Shown: positions 1 to 6,322, counted from the stretch's first letter. The stretch: DNA of 13,660 bases from Fimenecus sp051881355 (GCA_051881355.1 JBJEPS010000055.1:1-13660), one strand, 5' to 3'. A program made the numbers and translations. Notes: generated by a model not told the origin, from the sequence alone.

Positions 1-230
1 CGAAGCTGATTACAGAAGAAACCAAAAAGACGATGAAAAAGATTCTGTCCGATATTCAAGACGGCTCTTTCGCCAAAGAATTCCTGCTGGATATGTCTCC
101 CGCAGGTCGTCAGGTACATTTCAAGGCCATGCGCAAATTGGCTGCAGAGCATCCGTCGGAAAAAGTCGGCGAAGAAATCCGCAAGCTGTACAGCTGGAAC
201 GATGAAAAGGACAAATTCATCAACAACTGA
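1..230 (+). CDS. ilvC: Ketol-acid reductoisomerase, C-terminal end (partial)
   Basis: Open frame running in from the left window edge (first complete codon at position 3) to a TGA at 228-230, about 75 residues. The residues MKKILSDIQDGSFAKEF, then the AGRQ and AMRKLAAEHPSEKVGEEIRKL stretches, match the C-terminal helical 'knotted' domain of IlvC, which typically reads KKIL-x-IQ-G-FA-E..., AGRP..., HP-E-VG-ELR-MMPW. In this family the domain binds the acetohydroxyacid substrate and Mg2+, and the enzyme carries out the second step of valine/leucine/isoleucine synthesis in the cytoplasm. The Rossmann domain and start lie outside the window. The tail ends in YSWNDEKDKFINN rather than the common MMPWL-type end, a small lineage difference. 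Function is inferred from the C-terminus only. Confidence 0.88.
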   Translation, partial: KLITEETKKTMKKILSDIQDGSFAKEFLLDMSPAGRQVHFKAMRKLAAEHPSEKVGEEIRKLYSWNDEKDKFINN

Positions 231-263
231 TTGCTGTTTTCGCTGTACAATACAAAAACATAG

Positions 264-306
264 AATCCCTGCCGTGTGCATACACTTGCATGCGGCAGGG
301 ATTTTT
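264..306 (+). terminator. Rho-independent terminator of ilvC
   Basis: An 11-bp perfect stem pairs AATCCCTGCCG (264-274) with CGGCAGGGATT (293-303). An inner TGCA/TGCA pairing lies in the loop and the T-tract is at 302-306. It starts 34 nt after the ilvC stop and ends about 50 nt before the pyk promoter, so it separates the two units. Confidence 0.88.
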
Positions 307-356
307 GCTACTCCCTTCGGCATACTATGGTAAGAAAGTAAAAGTATGCAAAGTAC

Positions 357-385
357 TTGACATTTGACAAAATTAAGAATATGAT
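357..385 (+). promoter_or_regulatory. Sigma-A promoter of pyk
   Basis: TTGACA at 357-362, a 17-nt spacer, and TATGAT at 380-385: an almost consensus housekeeping promoter. Transcription would start near 392, giving a 5' leader of about 50 nt before the pyk start at 443. A second TTGACA-like box (364-369) overlaps just downstream but has no good -10 at the correct distance. Confidence 0.85.
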
Positions 386-442
386 GTATTTGAGGAAAAT
401 TTGGAACTTCTGTTTTCTCGTATTTTGCAAAGGGTGATTTCT

Positions 443-1861
443 ATGCGTAAAACAAAAATTATTTGTACAGTAGGTCCGTCTACGGACAAGCCCGAAATTT
501 TGGAAAATATGATGCGCGCCGGCATGAATGTTGCGCGGTTCAACTTCTCGCACGGGGATTACGAAACCCACGAAACCCGTTTTCGTGAGGTTGTTGCCGC
601 CCGTGAAAAGCTGGGATTAACTGTAGCCACGATGCTCGATACCAAAGGACCTGAAATTCGGTTGGGTATTTTCAAAGACCACAAGCCGGTCGAAATTGTT
701 TCGGGTGACGAATACACCTTAACCACTCGCGATGTGCCTTGTGACAACAAAATCGCTTCGGTTTCTTTTCAGGATTTGCCGCACGATGTAACGGTCGGCA
801 CGCAAATTCTTATCAACGACGGACTTGTCTCCATGACAGTCAAAAGCTTAAATGATACCGATATTGTCTGTACCGTGCAGGACGGCGGCATGCTTTCCGA
901 CCGCAAGGGCGTAAATGTCCCCGGTGTGGAGCTTTCCATGCCCTACCTTTCCGAGCAAGATATGTCCGATTTGGAATTCGGCGCAAAAATGGGTTTTGAT
1001 TACATTGCCGCCTCATTTGTACGCACGGCGGCTGACGTCGCTTACCTACGCAAATTCACCAACGCCCTCGGTTGGCGCAATGTGCGCATCATTGCAAAAA
1101 TCGAAAATATGGACGGTGTACGCAACATTGATGAGATTATTGCACAAGCTGACGGTGTGATGGTTGCGCGCGGCGATATGGGCGTGGAAATTCCGTTTGA
1201 AATGATTCCCTCCATTCAGAAAAAGATTATTCAAAGAGCGTACCGTGCCGGCAAGCAGGTCATCACAGCAACGCAAATGCTCGAATCCATGATTACCAAT
1301 CCCCGCCCCACGCGTGCGGAAATCACAGACGTTGCCAACGCGATTTATGACGGCACTTCGGCAATTATGCTGTCCGGTGAAACAGCGGCAGGTGCACATC
1401 CCGTGGAAGCCGTTGAGACGATGTCACGCATTGCAGAAACCACCGAAGGGCAAATCGACTATGTTACGCATTTTAACAACGCCGCAACGGAAGCCAATCG
1501 TCGCATTACCGACGCAATTTCGCATGCAACCGTCACCACGGCGCACGACCTCGGCGCAAAGGCGATTATTACCGTTACCAAAAGCGGCTCGACCGCGCGT
1601 ATGATTTCCAAGCACAGACCGCAGTGTATGATTATTGGGTGCACCACCGATGAAACCGTTTGCCGCCAGATGAATTTGTCTTGGGGCGTTGTGCCGCTTT
1701 TGTGTGATGAAAAGAAAAACACCGACGCGCTGTTCTCGCACGCGGTCGAGGTGGCACGCAAAAACGGGCTGGTCACAACGGGCGATGTGGTTGTGATTAC
1801 CGCAGGAATTCCCTTGGGAATTTCAGGTACAACCAATATGCTCAAGGTTGAAAAGCTGTAA
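443..1861 (+). CDS. pyk: Pyruvate kinase
   Basis: Converts phosphoenolpyruvate and ADP to pyruvate and ATP, the last step of glycolysis. 472 residues. The N-terminus is the family-typical MRKTKIICTVGPST; an in-frame ATG at 401 would add 14 unrelated residues and lacks the AAAGGGTGA Shine-Dalgarno that sits just upstream of 443. Barrel motifs: TKGPEIR at 68-74, the active-site signature IIAKIENMDGV at 216-226 (Lys219, metal ligands Glu221 and Asp245 in MVARGDMGVEIP), ATQMLESM at 276-283 and the MLSGETAAG loop around 309-317. The B domain lies between about 70 and 165 and the C-terminal effector domain follows residue 340. The extra PEP-utiliser-like C-terminal domain of Bacillus PykA is absent. 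Glu71 in the TKGPEIR motif is the residue associated with K+-dependent enzymes. Strong own promoter; the next gene follows after 26 nt. Confidence 0.97.
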   Translation: MRKTKIICTVGPSTDKPEILENMMRAGMNVARFNFSHGDYETHETRFREVVAAREKLGLTVATMLDTKGPEIRLGIFKDHKPVEIVSGDEYTLTTRDVPCDNKIASVSFQDLPHDVTVGTQILINDGLVSMTVKSLNDTDIVCTVQDGGMLSDRKGVNVPGVELSMPYLSEQDMSDLEFGAKMGFDYIAASFVRTAADVAYLRKFTNALGWRNVRIIAKIENMDGVRNIDEIIAQADGVMVARGDMGVEIPFEMIPSIQKKIIQRAYRAGKQVITATQMLESMITNPRPTRAEITDVANAIYDGTSAIMLSGETAAGAHPVEAVETMSRIAETTEGQIDYVTHFNNAATEANRRITDAISHATVTTAHDLGAKAIITVTKSGSTARMISKHRPQCMIIGCTTDETVCRQMNLSWGVVPLLCDEKKNTDALFSHAVEVARKNGLVTTGDVVVITAGIPLGISGTTNMLKVEKL

Positions 1862-1887
1862 ATGCTACCGTCGGAAAGGAATAGACA

Positions 1888-2247
1888 ATGCTATTCATAG
1901 AATACCCCAAATGCACCACTTGTCAGAAGGCTGAAAAATGGCTTTCAGACAACGGATTTGTGTTTACGTGTCGAAATATCAAGACAGAAAATCCGAATTT
2001 TGAAGAATTAAAGGCTTGGCACGCACAAAGTGGGCTGCCGCTCAAAAGGTTTTTTAACACAAGCGGGCTTTTGTATAAATCAATGCAGTTAAAAGAGAAA
2101 TTACCCGCCATGTCCGAGGAAGAACAGCTTCGTCTGCTTGCCACGGACGGTATGCTGGTCAAACGTCCCCTGCTGATTACCGACAGCGGCGCTGTACTGA
2201 CCGGGTTTCGCGAAAAGGAATGGGTAGAAACGCTCAAAAACGAATAA
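1888..2247 (+). CDS. ArsC/Spx-family thioredoxin-fold protein
   Basis: 119 residues, the usual size of the ArsC/Spx/MgsR/YffB family. A CxxC pair (Cys9-Thr-Thr-Cys12) lies right after the first beta strand, and the family-typical helix (PNFEELKAWHAQSGLP), FFNTSG..Y and LVKRPLL motifs follow. Arsenate reductases use a single catalytic Cys in this loop, whereas Spx uses a redox CxxC to sense disulfide stress and binds the RNA polymerase alpha C-terminal domain; this protein has the CxxC arrangement. Nothing in the sequence decides between a reductase and a transcription regulator, and there are no arsenic genes nearby. GGAAAGGA (1873-1880) is the ribosome binding site. It lies 26 nt after pyk with no terminator between, so it is probably co-transcribed. 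Confidence 0.85.
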   Translation: MLFIEYPKCTTCQKAEKWLSDNGFVFTCRNIKTENPNFEELKAWHAQSGLPLKRFFNTSGLLYKSMQLKEKLPAMSEEEQLRLLATDGMLVKRPLLITDSGAVLTGFREKEWVETLKNE

Positions 2248-2257
2248 AACCGAACGC

Positions 2258-2636
2258 ATAAAAACACGCCGCAGAATTACGGTTCTGCGGCGTGCTTATT
2301 AACGGTATTGAATTATAAAGGGTAAAATGAAATCGATTTTATTTTGTTTATACGGAACAATCTATCTCGCTGTTCTGCGCGGCAACGGGAAACGAAAATC
2401 GTTTCTGTTTTTGTCTTGCACGTGACCTAATATCGGAACATCTGAAAGATTTGTTTCATACGGTAACGGTCATACAAATTTCTGCCCGTCGAATTTACCG
2501 CAAAGAACAGCGAACCAAATGCTGCGGTTCTTCTAAACAGTACATTGGATTCGCCTCCTATCTCGCTTTCGTCATGTAACAAAGGGCTTTTCAGAACCGA
2601 GGTCCTTCGCCTCTTCAGGGTTTCTCCCTTTGTTCA
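2258..2636 (-). ncRNA. Putative structured non-coding RNA, family not recognised (about 375 nt)
   Basis: No credible protein gene lies in this 580-nt gap on either strand, but the minus strand has a complete transcription unit: promoter at 2642-2669, dense helices, and a strong terminator at 2294-2257. Seen helices (plus-strand coordinates): 2626-2634 with 2578-2586 (AACAAAGGG/CCCTTTGTT, 9 bp, at the very 5' end of the RNA) enclosing nested GAGG/CCTC and AGAACC/GGTTTCT pairings; 2574-2578 with 2541-2545; and a long-range helix 2498-2512 with 2368-2382 (9 bp, two non-Watson-Crick positions, then 4 bp) enclosing 115 nt. A small GAAACGA/TCGTTTC hairpin (2389-2405) lies inside. The 10-mer AGCGAGATAG occurs twice (2567-2558 and 2371-2362). 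It lacks tmRNA acceptor/T-loop sequences, the SRP GGAAG core and recognisable riboswitch cores, and no gene follows it in the same direction, so a trans-acting RNA is more likely than a leader. Confidence 0.6.
2265..2300 (+). terminator. Bidirectional terminator between the arsC-like gene and the minus-strand RNA
   Basis: A perfect 12-bp stem pairs CACGCCGCAGAA (2265-2276) with TTCTGCGGCGTG (2283-2294) around a 6-nt loop. On the plus strand the tail is CTTATT, a weak T-tract. On the minus strand the stem is followed by TTTTTATG (2264-2257), a better T-tract. It therefore probably ends the pyk/arsC-like transcript and also the structured RNA arriving from the opposite direction. Confidence 0.85.
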
Positions 2637-2641
2637 CCTTT

Positions 2642-2669
2642 AGTTTACCACAAATTTGGTAAAAGTCAA
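2642..2669 (-). promoter_or_regulatory. Promoter of the minus-strand structured RNA, with an internal inverted repeat
   Basis: Reading the minus strand: TTGACT (2669-2664), a 16-nt spacer, then TAAACT (2647-2642). The predicted start near 2636-2634 coincides with the first base-paired nucleotides of the structured RNA. The spacer carries an inverted repeat, TTTACC (2644-2649) and GGTAAA (2658-2663) with 8 nt between, a possible operator position. Confidence 0.7.
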
Positions 2670-2770
2670 TAGTTTTTTTCTGTTTTTTATAAATTTTATA
2701 TGAATAAAGACGGATTTGTGAAAGATGACCAAAAATAGAACCCTTTTACCCCGCAAGCAGTTTTTTACAG

Positions 2771-2799
2771 TTGACGGAATCGAAATTTCGGGGTAAAAT
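2771..2799 (+). promoter_or_regulatory. Promoter of the DUF1292 gene (and possibly of the 6S-like RNA)
   Basis: TTGACG at 2771-2776, a 17-nt spacer, and TAAAAT at 2794-2799. The spacer holds the perfect palindrome CGAAATTTCG (2781-2790). A perfect 10-bp inverted repeat, TTTTACCCCG at 2744-2753 and CGGGGTAAAA at 2789-2798, brackets the -35 box and covers most of the -10 box. The TTG of the -35 box is in frame with the downstream gene but is not its start. Confidence 0.75.
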
Positions 2800-2827
2800 G
2801 TGTACAGAACACACAAAGGAGAACAGT

Positions 2828-3130
2828 ATGGACGAGAATTATAATCCCGACATTGTCAGCGTGGTCGATGAGGACGGCGTCGAACATACCTTTGAGGAGT
2901 TGGACCGCATTGAAACCGACGACGCGCGTTATGTGGCGCTTTTGCCCATCTATACGGAAGCCGAAGAAATTTTAGAGGACGACGGCGAGCTGATTATTTT
3001 AAAAGTCAGCGAGGAGGACGGCGAAACCTATTTAGAGCCGATTGAGGACGAAGATGAATTCAACGAAATCGGCAGTATTTTCGAGGAACGTCTTTCGGAT
3101 TTATTTGACATTGCCGAGGACGAGGAATAA
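2828..3130 (+). CDS. DUF1292 family small acidic protein
   Basis: 100 residues starting MDENYNPDIVSVVDEDG, extremely rich in Asp and Glu. The pattern of a short beta-rich core (IVSVVDEDGVEHTFEELDRIE, ARYVALLPIY, ELIILKVSEEDGETYLEPIED) fits DUF1292 (YrzB-like) proteins of Firmicutes, usually found beside ruvX and alaS; here it stands alone. Molecular function is unknown. The start at 2828 is set by AAAGGAG (2816-2822) 5 nt upstream; in-frame TTG/ATG codons further upstream (2771, 2798) overlap the promoter. No terminator is visible directly after its TAA, and the next terminator is at 3367-3398, beyond the 6S-like RNA, so the two may share a transcript. Confidence 0.85.
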   Translation: MDENYNPDIVSVVDEDGVEHTFEELDRIETDDARYVALLPIYTEAEEILEDDGELIILKVSEEDGETYLEPIEDEDEFNEIGSIFEERLSDLFDIAEDEE

Positions 3131-3160
3131 AGCATTTTTCGTATACAGTAACACATACTA

Positions 3161-3356
3161 ATCTTAACCTGCCCGATGCGACAAACGCACGGTACAATAT
3201 TAACCCAACACGTTTTTTTCGGGAGTCGGAATTCCGAGGCGGTGTGCAGACCTCCCGCAGTTTTGCGGACGTTGGGAGTACTAAAGCTAAGGAAAGACAC
3301 CCACCTGCTTATTTGCAGGTTATTATTTGCCGTGTGCGGTCGGGCGGGGATTGCAA
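3161..3356 (+). ncRNA. ssrS: 6S RNA candidate
   Basis: The 340-nt gap after the DUF1292 gene has no convincing ORF but folds like bacterial 6S RNA. The closing stem is in two blocks: 3168-3176 (CCTGCCCGA) with 3340-3348 (TCGGGCGGG), and 3186-3194 (CGCACGGTA) with 3328-3336 (TGCCGTGTG), each 9 bp with G-U pairs. An open central region follows, with a small hairpin on its 3' side (ACCTGC 3303-3308 / GCAGGT 3315-3320), the same place as the small hairpin in E. coli 6S. A GC-rich terminal arm occupies about 3220-3290 (alternatives include CGGGAG 3220-3225 with CTCCCG 3252-3257). Length of about 190 nt is typical. 6S RNA binds sigma-70/sigma-A RNA polymerase as an open-promoter mimic. I see no strong promoter directly upstream (only a weak CATACT at 3154), so ends are approximate. 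Confidence 0.65.
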
Positions 3357-3366
3357 AAGAAAGAAT

Positions 3367-3398
3367 AAGCGTTCCGATTTTTATCGGGACGCTTTTTT
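3367..3398 (+). terminator. Terminator after the 6S-like RNA
   Basis: AAGCGTTCCGAT (3367-3378) pairs with ATCGGGACGCTT (3383-3394): 12 bp with one G-U and a TTTT loop, running into a T-tract at 3393-3398. On the minus strand the same stem is followed by ATTCTTTC and might weakly stop the converging transglutaminase operon. Confidence 0.85.
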
Positions 3399-3471
3399 AT
3401 CAGCCATATATAATTTTCGATATGCAAAACGTATTTTTATGCGTATTCCACTTCGTCCGAAATGACAAATA

Positions 3472-4251
3472 TTACAGCACCTTTACCGATGCTTCTATGG
3501 TTTGGGTTTGCGTACCGCCGCCGATAAACAGCCCGCGGTTAATACCGCAATCGGCAAAATCACGCCCATGGCTTAAGGTAAGGTAGCGGTCATCGACCGG
3601 CTTGTGATTGGTCGGGTCAATACCGACCCAGATGCCGTTGTCGTAAACTTCCACCCAAGCATGTGTTTCGCCTGTTCCCTCTTGAATGCCGACAACATAC
3701 CGCGCAGGCACACCGAGCGCCCGACAGACAGCAATTTGCATATGCGCAAAATCCTGGCAAACGCCTTTGCCCAAAGCAAGTGCTTCTTCGGCGGTTGTAT
3801 TGATATTCGTCATACCGCTTTGATAGGCAAACCGTTTGCGCAACTCCCGCATCACAATATTCGCCGATTCAGTCGGCGTTTTGTTTTCGCACAGCGGGCG
3901 GCAGAATTCGGTTAGCGCTGTGAGCTTCTCGCCGCATACCGTATACTGTGACGGATATTTATAAATCCCATTGAGCTCCTCGGGCGCTTTTGCGGCAATG
4001 TCGATTTCGGCGATGCCGTTGACATACACCGAAAATGCGGTATGCGCCTCGGTAATACGGTCCGTCAAAATGCGGTTGCCGAAGCCGTCGGCGGTTTCGG
4101 TTAGGACATTGTGCGGCGCGACGTCAATAAACAGTTCGCGTATGCGCTGATATTCGTTGTTGAACGGCAAGCACCGCAGGGAAAAACAATGGCGCACCAC
4201 GGGTGCGGAAAACGCAATTTGCATCGAATACGAAAATTCAACCGTTTGCAA
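3472..4251 (-). CDS. Transglutaminase-like cysteine protein
   Basis: 259 residues. The C-terminal half is a transglutaminase-like/protease fold with the catalytic triad visible: Cys165 in LGKGVCQDFAH, His197 in GETHAWVEV, Asp212 in VGIDPTN. The first 90 or so residues form the beta-rich N-terminal region common in this subfamily. Such enzymes cleave, transfer or form amide bonds; the substrate is unknown. No signal peptide is seen, so it is probably cytoplasmic. The start is TTG (4251-4249), preceded by GGGGGAGGG about 6 nt upstream; an internal ATG ten codons in has no ribosome binding site. It lies 17 nt downstream of the alpha-E gene and is the last gene of the three-gene operon. This partner set (permuted ATP-grasp, alpha-E, transglutaminase) is recurrent in bacteria. 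Confidence 0.9.
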   Translation of the reverse strand: MQTVEFSYSMQIAFSAPVVRHCFSLRCLPFNNEYQRIRELFIDVAPHNVLTETADGFGNRILTDRITEAHTAFSVYVNGIAEIDIAAKAPEELNGIYKYPSQYTVCGEKLTALTEFCRPLCENKTPTESANIVMRELRKRFAYQSGMTNINTTAEEALALGKGVCQDFAHMQIAVCRALGVPARYVVGIQEGTGETHAWVEVYDNGIWVGIDPTNHKPVDDRYLTLSHGRDFADCGINRGLFIGGGTQTQTIEASVKVL

Positions 4252-4268
4252 AATAAACCCTCCCCCGT

Positions 4269-4964
4269 TTAATAATACGCACTCGGTGCGGTGACAAACA
4301 AGCGGGAAAGCTCCTCCTGAATGGTGAATTTGTCCGCTTCAAAATCGTCTTTTTCCAAAATAATTTTCATCAGGCGGTCAATCGCCGTGATATTACAGTC
4401 AATCCCGACCTTATAAAGCCGATTTAACAAAATGCTGAACTCTTTTCTGATGAGTTCGGGCGCGCAAGAAAAGCGCGTATACAAATCAATGCGTTCCACA
4501 CTTCTGCCGAATTTTAATATATTACGGGTGGTTTCGGACTCCACGTAGTCATCTGCCGCACCCCAGAAGGCAAAAATACAGTCAAACACCTCTTGGAGTT
4601 TGAGCATCGGCGCCGAGCTTTCCTTGCCGCGCTGCATGGCGTCCACGGCAAGCTGAATATAGGACATCGTTTCGCTGCTCAGCTCATTGCGCATCATCAC
4701 CGCGTTATCGTACGCCGAAAGCATCGTGCTCATCACGGAATTCGGGTTGCTTTCGTTAAACAGGAAATCGGCAATGAATTCCTGTTTGTAAGAATAGGGA
4801 TTCGGAATACCGAGCTTTTGCAGAAAATCAACATAAGCGTTTTCGTCCACGTCAATGAGCACATCATAGCACGCGGTAAACATTTTGAGTGTGGTAAACA
4901 CGCGCTCAACGTAACGTCCAAGCCAAAACAGATTGTCGGTGGATTTTATCGAGATAATACCCAT
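4269..4964 (-). CDS. Alpha-E domain protein (DUF403)
   Basis: 231 residues, predicted almost wholly helical. The N-terminus ISIKSTDNLFWLGRYVERV is the hallmark of alpha-E proteins (COG2307), which start similarly with a conserved W-x-GRY-ER motif; a second R-x-E-R-like element (FGRSVERIDLYTRF) follows in the second half. Its biochemical function is not established; it is found almost always next to the circularly permuted ATP-grasp protein encoded immediately upstream, or fused to it. The start ATG (4964) lies inside the 3' end of that gene (19-nt overlap), with AAGGA 4 nt upstream and a stronger GGGAGGAGG about 12 nt upstream, so the two are translationally coupled. At 231 residues it is shorter than many family members (roughly 300). 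Confidence 0.9.
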   Translation of the reverse strand: MGIISIKSTDNLFWLGRYVERVFTTLKMFTACYDVLIDVDENAYVDFLQKLGIPNPYSYKQEFIADFLFNESNPNSVMSTMLSAYDNAVMMRNELSSETMSYIQLAVDAMQRGKESSAPMLKLQEVFDCIFAFWGAADDYVESETTRNILKFGRSVERIDLYTRFSCAPELIRKEFSILLNRLYKVGIDCNITAIDRLMKIILEKDDFEADKFTIQEELSRLFVTAPSAYY

Positions 4965-6259
4965 GTGTCCTTAAATCCTCCTCCCTGTGAAGAATTAACG
5001 ACATAAGAGCCTTCCTCGCACGCATAGCGCGTCAGCCCGCTTTGCCAAACGGTAATCTCTTTGCCGTACAGTACAAAGGCGCGCAAATCCGCCTTGCGGG
5101 CGGTCACGTTTCCGTTCTCAAACACGGAAAGGTCTTTGAATTCCACGACCTCTTGTGCGATAAAACGGCGGGGATTTTCCAAAATGGCGTCACGCAGCTT
5201 TTGCAGTTCGGCTTTGGGAAGTTCCGAACCGAACAACACACCGTACCCGCCCGATTCGGAGACATCTTTTATCACCAATCTGTCTAAATGCGCCAAAACA
5301 TAGGCTTTGTCCACTTCGTAATACGGCAGATAGGTCGGGGCATTTTTGAGAATCGGCTCTTCGCCGAGGTAATACTTTATCATTTGCGGTACGAAATAGT
5401 AAATTCCCTTGTCATCTGCAACGCCGTTACCGGGCGCGTTGACAATCGCCACATTGCCCGCGCGATAGGCATCGAGCAAATGCGGCACGCCCAAAAGAGA
5501 ATTAGGCAAAAAGGTCATCGGATCTAAATATTCATCGGATACGCGGCGGTACACCGTGCCGACGCGGCGGCGCTCGCCGGAATACTCGCTGTAATAGAGC
5601 ACATTCCCCTCTACAAACAAATCCTGCGGCATGGCAAAGACCGCGCCCGTTTGCTCAGCGAGATAGGAGTGCTCAAAAAATGCGGAATTATACCGTCCGG
5701 GCGTTAAAATCACGTTGATACCGCCGAGATTGACATCATCAAGCGCGGTTTTTAGAAGCTTGCCGTAACTGCGGTTATCTGTCACGGCGTTGGTTTGAAA
5801 GGTATCGGGGCTCGCTCGCCGACAAAGGTCACGCGCAATCATCGGGTAAGACGCACCCGAGGGAATACGGAGATTATCCTCGAGCACAAACCAAGTCATA
5901 TCCTTCGCCTGCACCAAGTCAATCCCCGAAATATGGTTGTAAACCGCAAGCGGCGGTACGATATTCTCGCACGGTGGCAGAAAGCCTGTGGAACGGTACA
6001 CGAAATCCTCAGGGATAATCCCGTCGCGCAAAATTTGCTTTTTACCGTAAATATCGTTTAAAAACAGATTTAAGGCATGCACGCGCTGTTGTAACCCGCG
6101 TGCCAAAAATTGAAACTCGTTTTGCGTGATGATACGCGGCAACGGGTCGAACGGAAACAGCCGTTCATGGAATTCATTGTTTTTATAAATGCCGAATTTC
6201 ACGCCGTAGCGCGCCAAAAGGCGGTTGATTTCGTCCTTGTGGTCAATCAATCCGTACAA
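4946..6259 (-). CDS. Circularly permuted type 2 ATP-grasp protein
   Basis: 437 residues. Family-typical blocks in order: FVLEDNLRIPSGASYPM (124-140), NVILTPGRYNSAFFEH (182-197), VYRRVSDEYLDP (236-247), VNAPGNGVADDKGIYYFVP (273-291), the glycine-rich nucleotide loop VIKDVSESGGYG (329-340), FIAQEVVEF (366-374), and the C-terminal NSSQGGGFKDTWVL (422-435). These mark the COG2308/CP_ATPgrasp family, in which the ATP-grasp fold is permuted. ATP-grasp enzymes join a carboxylate to an amine through an acyl-phosphate, so an amide ligase, perhaps peptide-forming, is expected; the substrate is unknown. Start is TTG at 6259-6257 with AGAGGGG upstream and no usable ATG. First gene of the operon; it overlaps the alpha-E gene by 19 nt. 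Confidence 0.92.
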   Translation of the reverse strand: MYGLIDHKDEINRLLARYGVKFGIYKNNEFHERLFPFDPLPRIITQNEFQFLARGLQQRVHALNLFLNDIYGKKQILRDGIIPEDFVYRSTGFLPPCENIVPPLAVYNHISGIDLVQAKDMTWFVLEDNLRIPSGASYPMIARDLCRRASPDTFQTNAVTDNRSYGKLLKTALDDVNLGGINVILTPGRYNSAFFEHSYLAEQTGAVFAMPQDLFVEGNVLYYSEYSGERRRVGTVYRRVSDEYLDPMTFLPNSLLGVPHLLDAYRAGNVAIVNAPGNGVADDKGIYYFVPQMIKYYLGEEPILKNAPTYLPYYEVDKAYVLAHLDRLVIKDVSESGGYGVLFGSELPKAELQKLRDAILENPRRFIAQEVVEFKDLSVFENGNVTARKADLRAFVLYGKEITVWQSGLTRYACEEGSYVVNSSQGGGFKDTWVLSR

Positions 6260-6293
6260 ACCTATCCCCTCTTTCCGTGGGTGAATATAATAA

Positions 6294-6322
6294 ATTATAA
6301 TAAATTTTAAAGCAATTTACAA
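6294..6322 (-). promoter_or_regulatory. Sigma-A promoter of the ATP-grasp/alpha-E/transglutaminase operon
   Basis: On the minus strand TTGTAA (6322-6317), a 17-nt spacer and a perfect TATAAT (6299-6294). Transcription would start near 6287, about 28 nt before the TTG start codon. Confidence 0.8.

Noticed and set aside
364..392. Second overlapping pyk promoter using TTGACA at 364-369
   Set aside because: The -10 at the right spacing (TATTTG) is poor compared with the TTGACA-17-TATGAT pair just upstream.
401..442. Upstream in-frame ATG for pyruvate kinase adding 14 residues
   Set aside because: The added residues do not match the family, and the Shine-Dalgarno AAAGGGTGA fits the ATG at 443, where the canonical MRKTKIICTVGPST begins.
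2389..2413. Plus-strand terminator GAAACGA-AAA-TCGTTTC followed by a T-run
   Set aside because: No plus-strand transcript is expected here because termination already occurs at 2265-2300. The hairpin is better read as part of the minus-strand RNA.
2258..2636. tmRNA, SRP RNA or riboswitch identity for the minus-strand structured RNA
   Set aside because: No tRNA-like acceptor ends or T-loop, no SRP GGAAG-type core, no recognisable riboswitch core and no gene downstream in the same direction.
3176..3586. 136-residue plus-strand ORF (and a 73-residue one at 3244-3465) across the 6S-like region
   Set aside because: They overlap the 6S-like fold, its terminator and the 3' end of the transglutaminase gene. 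Composition is not protein-like and no ribosome binding site precedes them.
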